Shown here: positions 5,982-7,488 of the stretch, piece by piece
Layout of the letters: the number at the start of each line of letters is the position of its first letter
Position numbering within the stretch: position 1 is the first letter of the stretch
DNA from: Chitinophagaceae bacterium
Lineage (GTDB): Bacteria > Bacteroidota > Bacteroidia > Chitinophagales > Chitinophagaceae
Assembly (NCBI GenBank): GCA_003167015.1
Contig: PMUF01000402.1
Coordinates: 1 to 7,488, forward strand
Length of the DNA stretch: 7,488 bases
Direction: 5' to 3'
Position numbers and translations under genes: made by a program
The notes under the pieces: model-generated
Seen by the model: only the letters and a program-made list of their open reading frames with translations
Told to the model about the DNA's origin: nothing
Database searches by the model: none

Positions 5982-7488
5982 CAGGGTGTACCGCCCTTTT
6001 TTACTGGCAGGCCTGTTGCTGGTGCAGCAGGCTGCCTGCGCGGGAACTGACGGACCGTTGGATCTGCCTGCGCTGCATGCCTTTTTGCAGCGGGTTGTAC
6101 CCGGGAAGGCGTCCAGGTTCGAGGTCGCGTATACGGCGCCGGAAAATGGGAAGGATGTATTTGAGCTGGAGCAAGGGCCCGACAAGGTGGACGGCCAGGG
6201 CCGGGTGCTTGTGCGAGGGAAGATCGTGTTGCGTGGAAGCAACGGCGTCAGCGTTGCCTCGGCGCTGAACTATTACCTGAAGAATTATTGTCGTGTGCTG
6301 ATAACCTGGGATGGAAGCTCGCCGGCTCTGCCGGCGATGCTCCCCCGGGTGGAGGGAAAGGTGCATAAAGTCACGCCTTATACCTACCGCTATTATCTCA
6401 ACTACTGCACTTTTCAATATTCAATGGCCTGGTGGGGCTGGGACCGCTGGCAGCGGGAGATAGACTGGATGGCGCTGAACGGCATCAATATGCCGCTGGC
6501 GCTGACGGGGGAGGAGGCGATCTGGCAGAAGGTATACCGGTCGATGGGCTTTACCGAGGCCGAGCTGGATCAATTTTTCACCGGGCCTGCCTATTTCTCC
6601 TGGCTTTGGATGGGTAATATCGATGCCTGGGGTGGGCCTTTGCCGGCGCACTGGAAGGATAGCCACCTGCTTCTTCAAAAGAAGATATTGCAGGCGGAGC
6701 GGGGTTTCGGGATGAAGCCGGTATTGCCGGCCTTTACGGGGCATGTGCCCCCTTCGTTCAAGGTACGCTTTCCTTCCGCCAGGGTCAAGACGACGAACTG
6801 GGATGCGGGGTTTGGTGACGTATATATTTTGGATCCTTCCGATCCTATGTTTGAAGCCATAGGTAAAAAATTCATCGAGGTGCAGACCCGGGAGTTCGGC
6901 ACCGACCATCTTTATTCTGCAGATACTTTCAATGAGAATGTGCCGCCGACCAGTGATTCGGCATACCTGGACGGTATGAGCAAGAAAGTCTTTGCGAGTA
7001 TGGCTGCCGCCGATCCGGCGGCGGTGTGGGTGATGCAAGGCTGGATGTTCCATTACAATGCCGCTTACTGGAAGCCGACGCAGATACAGGCCCTGCTGAA
7101 GGCTGTACCTGATGATCATATGATCCTGCTGGATCTTTACAGCGAGAGTCATCCGGTATGGAACAGGACGGGGGCTTATTATGGGAAGCCGTGGGTCTGG
7201 AGTATGCTTCATAATTTTGGCGGGAATATCAGTCTCTGGGGGCGGATGCAGCATGTGGCGGAAGATCCGGCGAAGGCACTGCATGATCCGGCTGCGGGGA
7301 AGATGGTGGGTATCGGATTGACACCGGAGGGGATAGAACAGAATCCGGCGTTGTACCAGCTGATGCTGGAGAATGTATGGCGGGATGAACCGGTGAATGT
7401 GGAGGATTGGCTGGATGCGTATGTGCATGAGCGATATTCGGATGCTTCCGGGGGTGGGGTAGTGGGTCAAGCGGCCGGTGAGGTTTTG
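5941..7488 (+). CDS. Alpha-N-acetylglucosaminidase, family GH89 (NAGLU-like), 3' partial
   Basis: The frame is open from ATG 5941 to the right edge: 516 residues of an expected 700-750. GH89 enzymes release terminal alpha-linked GlcNAc from glycans such as heparan sulfate or mucin-type chains with retention of configuration. The protein begins with a signal peptide: basic start, hydrophobic PFLLAGLLLV (19-28), and probable cleavage after ACA-34. A NAGLU N-terminal domain follows (about 40-130; ASALNYYLKNYCRV, ITWDG). The catalytic barrel (about 145-480) carries YRYYLNYCT, REIDWMALNGIN, FFTGPAYFSW, MGNIDAWGGPLP and KPVLPAFTGHVP. The two family catalytic glutamates are present: E332 in ADTFNENVPP and E463 in GLTPEGIEQN, matching human NAGLU E316 and E446 with nearly the same spacing (131 versus 130). 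Only the beginning of the C-terminal helical domain is visible. The gene overlaps susD by 41 bases in another frame, so translation is probably coupled. GTG 5986, four bases after the susD stop, is an alternative start retaining the signal peptide. The fold call is firm; the natural substrate is not. Confidence 0.96.
   Translation, partial: MKAKELSHKIRIINRVYRPFLLAGLLLVQQAACAGTDGPLDLPALHAFLQRVVPGKASRFEVAYTAPENGKDVFELEQGPDKVDGQGRVLVRGKIVLRGSNGVSVASALNYYLKNYCRVLITWDGSSPALPAMLPRVEGKVHKVTPYTYRYYLNYCTFQYSMAWWGWDRWQREIDWMALNGINMPLALTGEEAIWQKVYRSMGFTEAELDQFFTGPAYFSWLWMGNIDAWGGPLPAHWKDSHLLLQKKILQAERGFGMKPVLPAFTGHVPPSFKVRFPSARVKTTNWDAGFGDVYILDPSDPMFEAIGKKFIEVQTREFGTDHLYSADTFNENVPPTSDSAYLDGMSKKVFASMAAADPAAVWVMQGWMFHYNAAYWKPTQIQALLKAVPDDHMILLDLYSESHPVWNRTGAYYGKPWVWSMLHNFGGNISLWGRMQHVAEDPAKALHDPAAGKMVGIGLTPEGIEQNPALYQLMLENVWRDEPVNVEDWLDAYVHERYSDASGGGVVGQAAGEVL

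Noticed and set aside
4983..6242. A 419-residue open frame on the minus strand opposite susD and the GH89 start
   Set aside because: Its translation is rich in Arg, Pro, His and Ile with no recognisable domain, and it lies fully antisense to two strongly recognised genes. It is a shadow of GC-rich coding sequence.
6319..6337. 8-bp inverted repeat with a 3-base loop around two GCCGGC blocks in the GH89 gene
   Set aside because: It encodes a Ser-Pro-Ala-Leu-Pro-Ala stretch using common GC-rich codons, and such short palindromes are expected in this composition. It also cautions against over-reading the susC inverted repeat.
6421..7470. A 349-residue open frame on the minus strand opposite the GH89 gene
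   Set aside because: The + strand frame here carries all the GH89 motifs and catalytic residues. The antisense product is compositionally odd and has no family signature.

Overview
The window is a stretch of a Bacteroidota genome and looks most like a soil or environmental member of the Chitinophagaceae. That placement is inferred from the gene families, the long basic leader on the SusC protein, the lack of strong Shine-Dalgarno sites before susC and susD, and a base composition near 50% or slightly above GC by eye. All genes read on the + strand with one coding style throughout. No transfer boundary, IS element, tRNA, rRNA or CRISPR array was seen.

Layout: (1) 1-737, the periplasmic part of a FecR-family anti-sigma factor whose N-terminus lies off the left edge. 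(2) 738-887, a 150-base leader with a GC-rich hairpin (790-815) and no recognisable promoter. (3) 888-4373, an STN-domain SusC-type TonB-dependent transporter. (4) 4398-5981, its SusD-type surface lipoprotein. (5) 5941-7488, a family GH89 alpha-N-acetylglucosaminidase (NAGLU-like) that starts inside the end of susD and runs off the right edge with no stop in the window; 516 residues are visible.

Together these form the core of a polysaccharide-utilisation locus under trans-envelope control. SusD and SusC would capture and import a glycan. The STN domain of SusC would signal occupancy to FecR, which would release an ECF sigma factor predicted just left of the window. The exo-acting GH89 enzyme would remove terminal alpha-linked GlcNAc. 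The likely target is therefore a glycan capped with alpha-GlcNAc, such as a heparan-sulfate-like, mucin-like or microbial polysaccharide; the sequence alone cannot decide which.

The window is mainly a recognisable PUL rather than a new system. The points most worth a second look are the GH89 gene translationally overlapping susD, the hairpin and tiny reading frame between fecR and susC, and a perfect 10-bp inverted repeat inside susC at the boundary before the plug domain.
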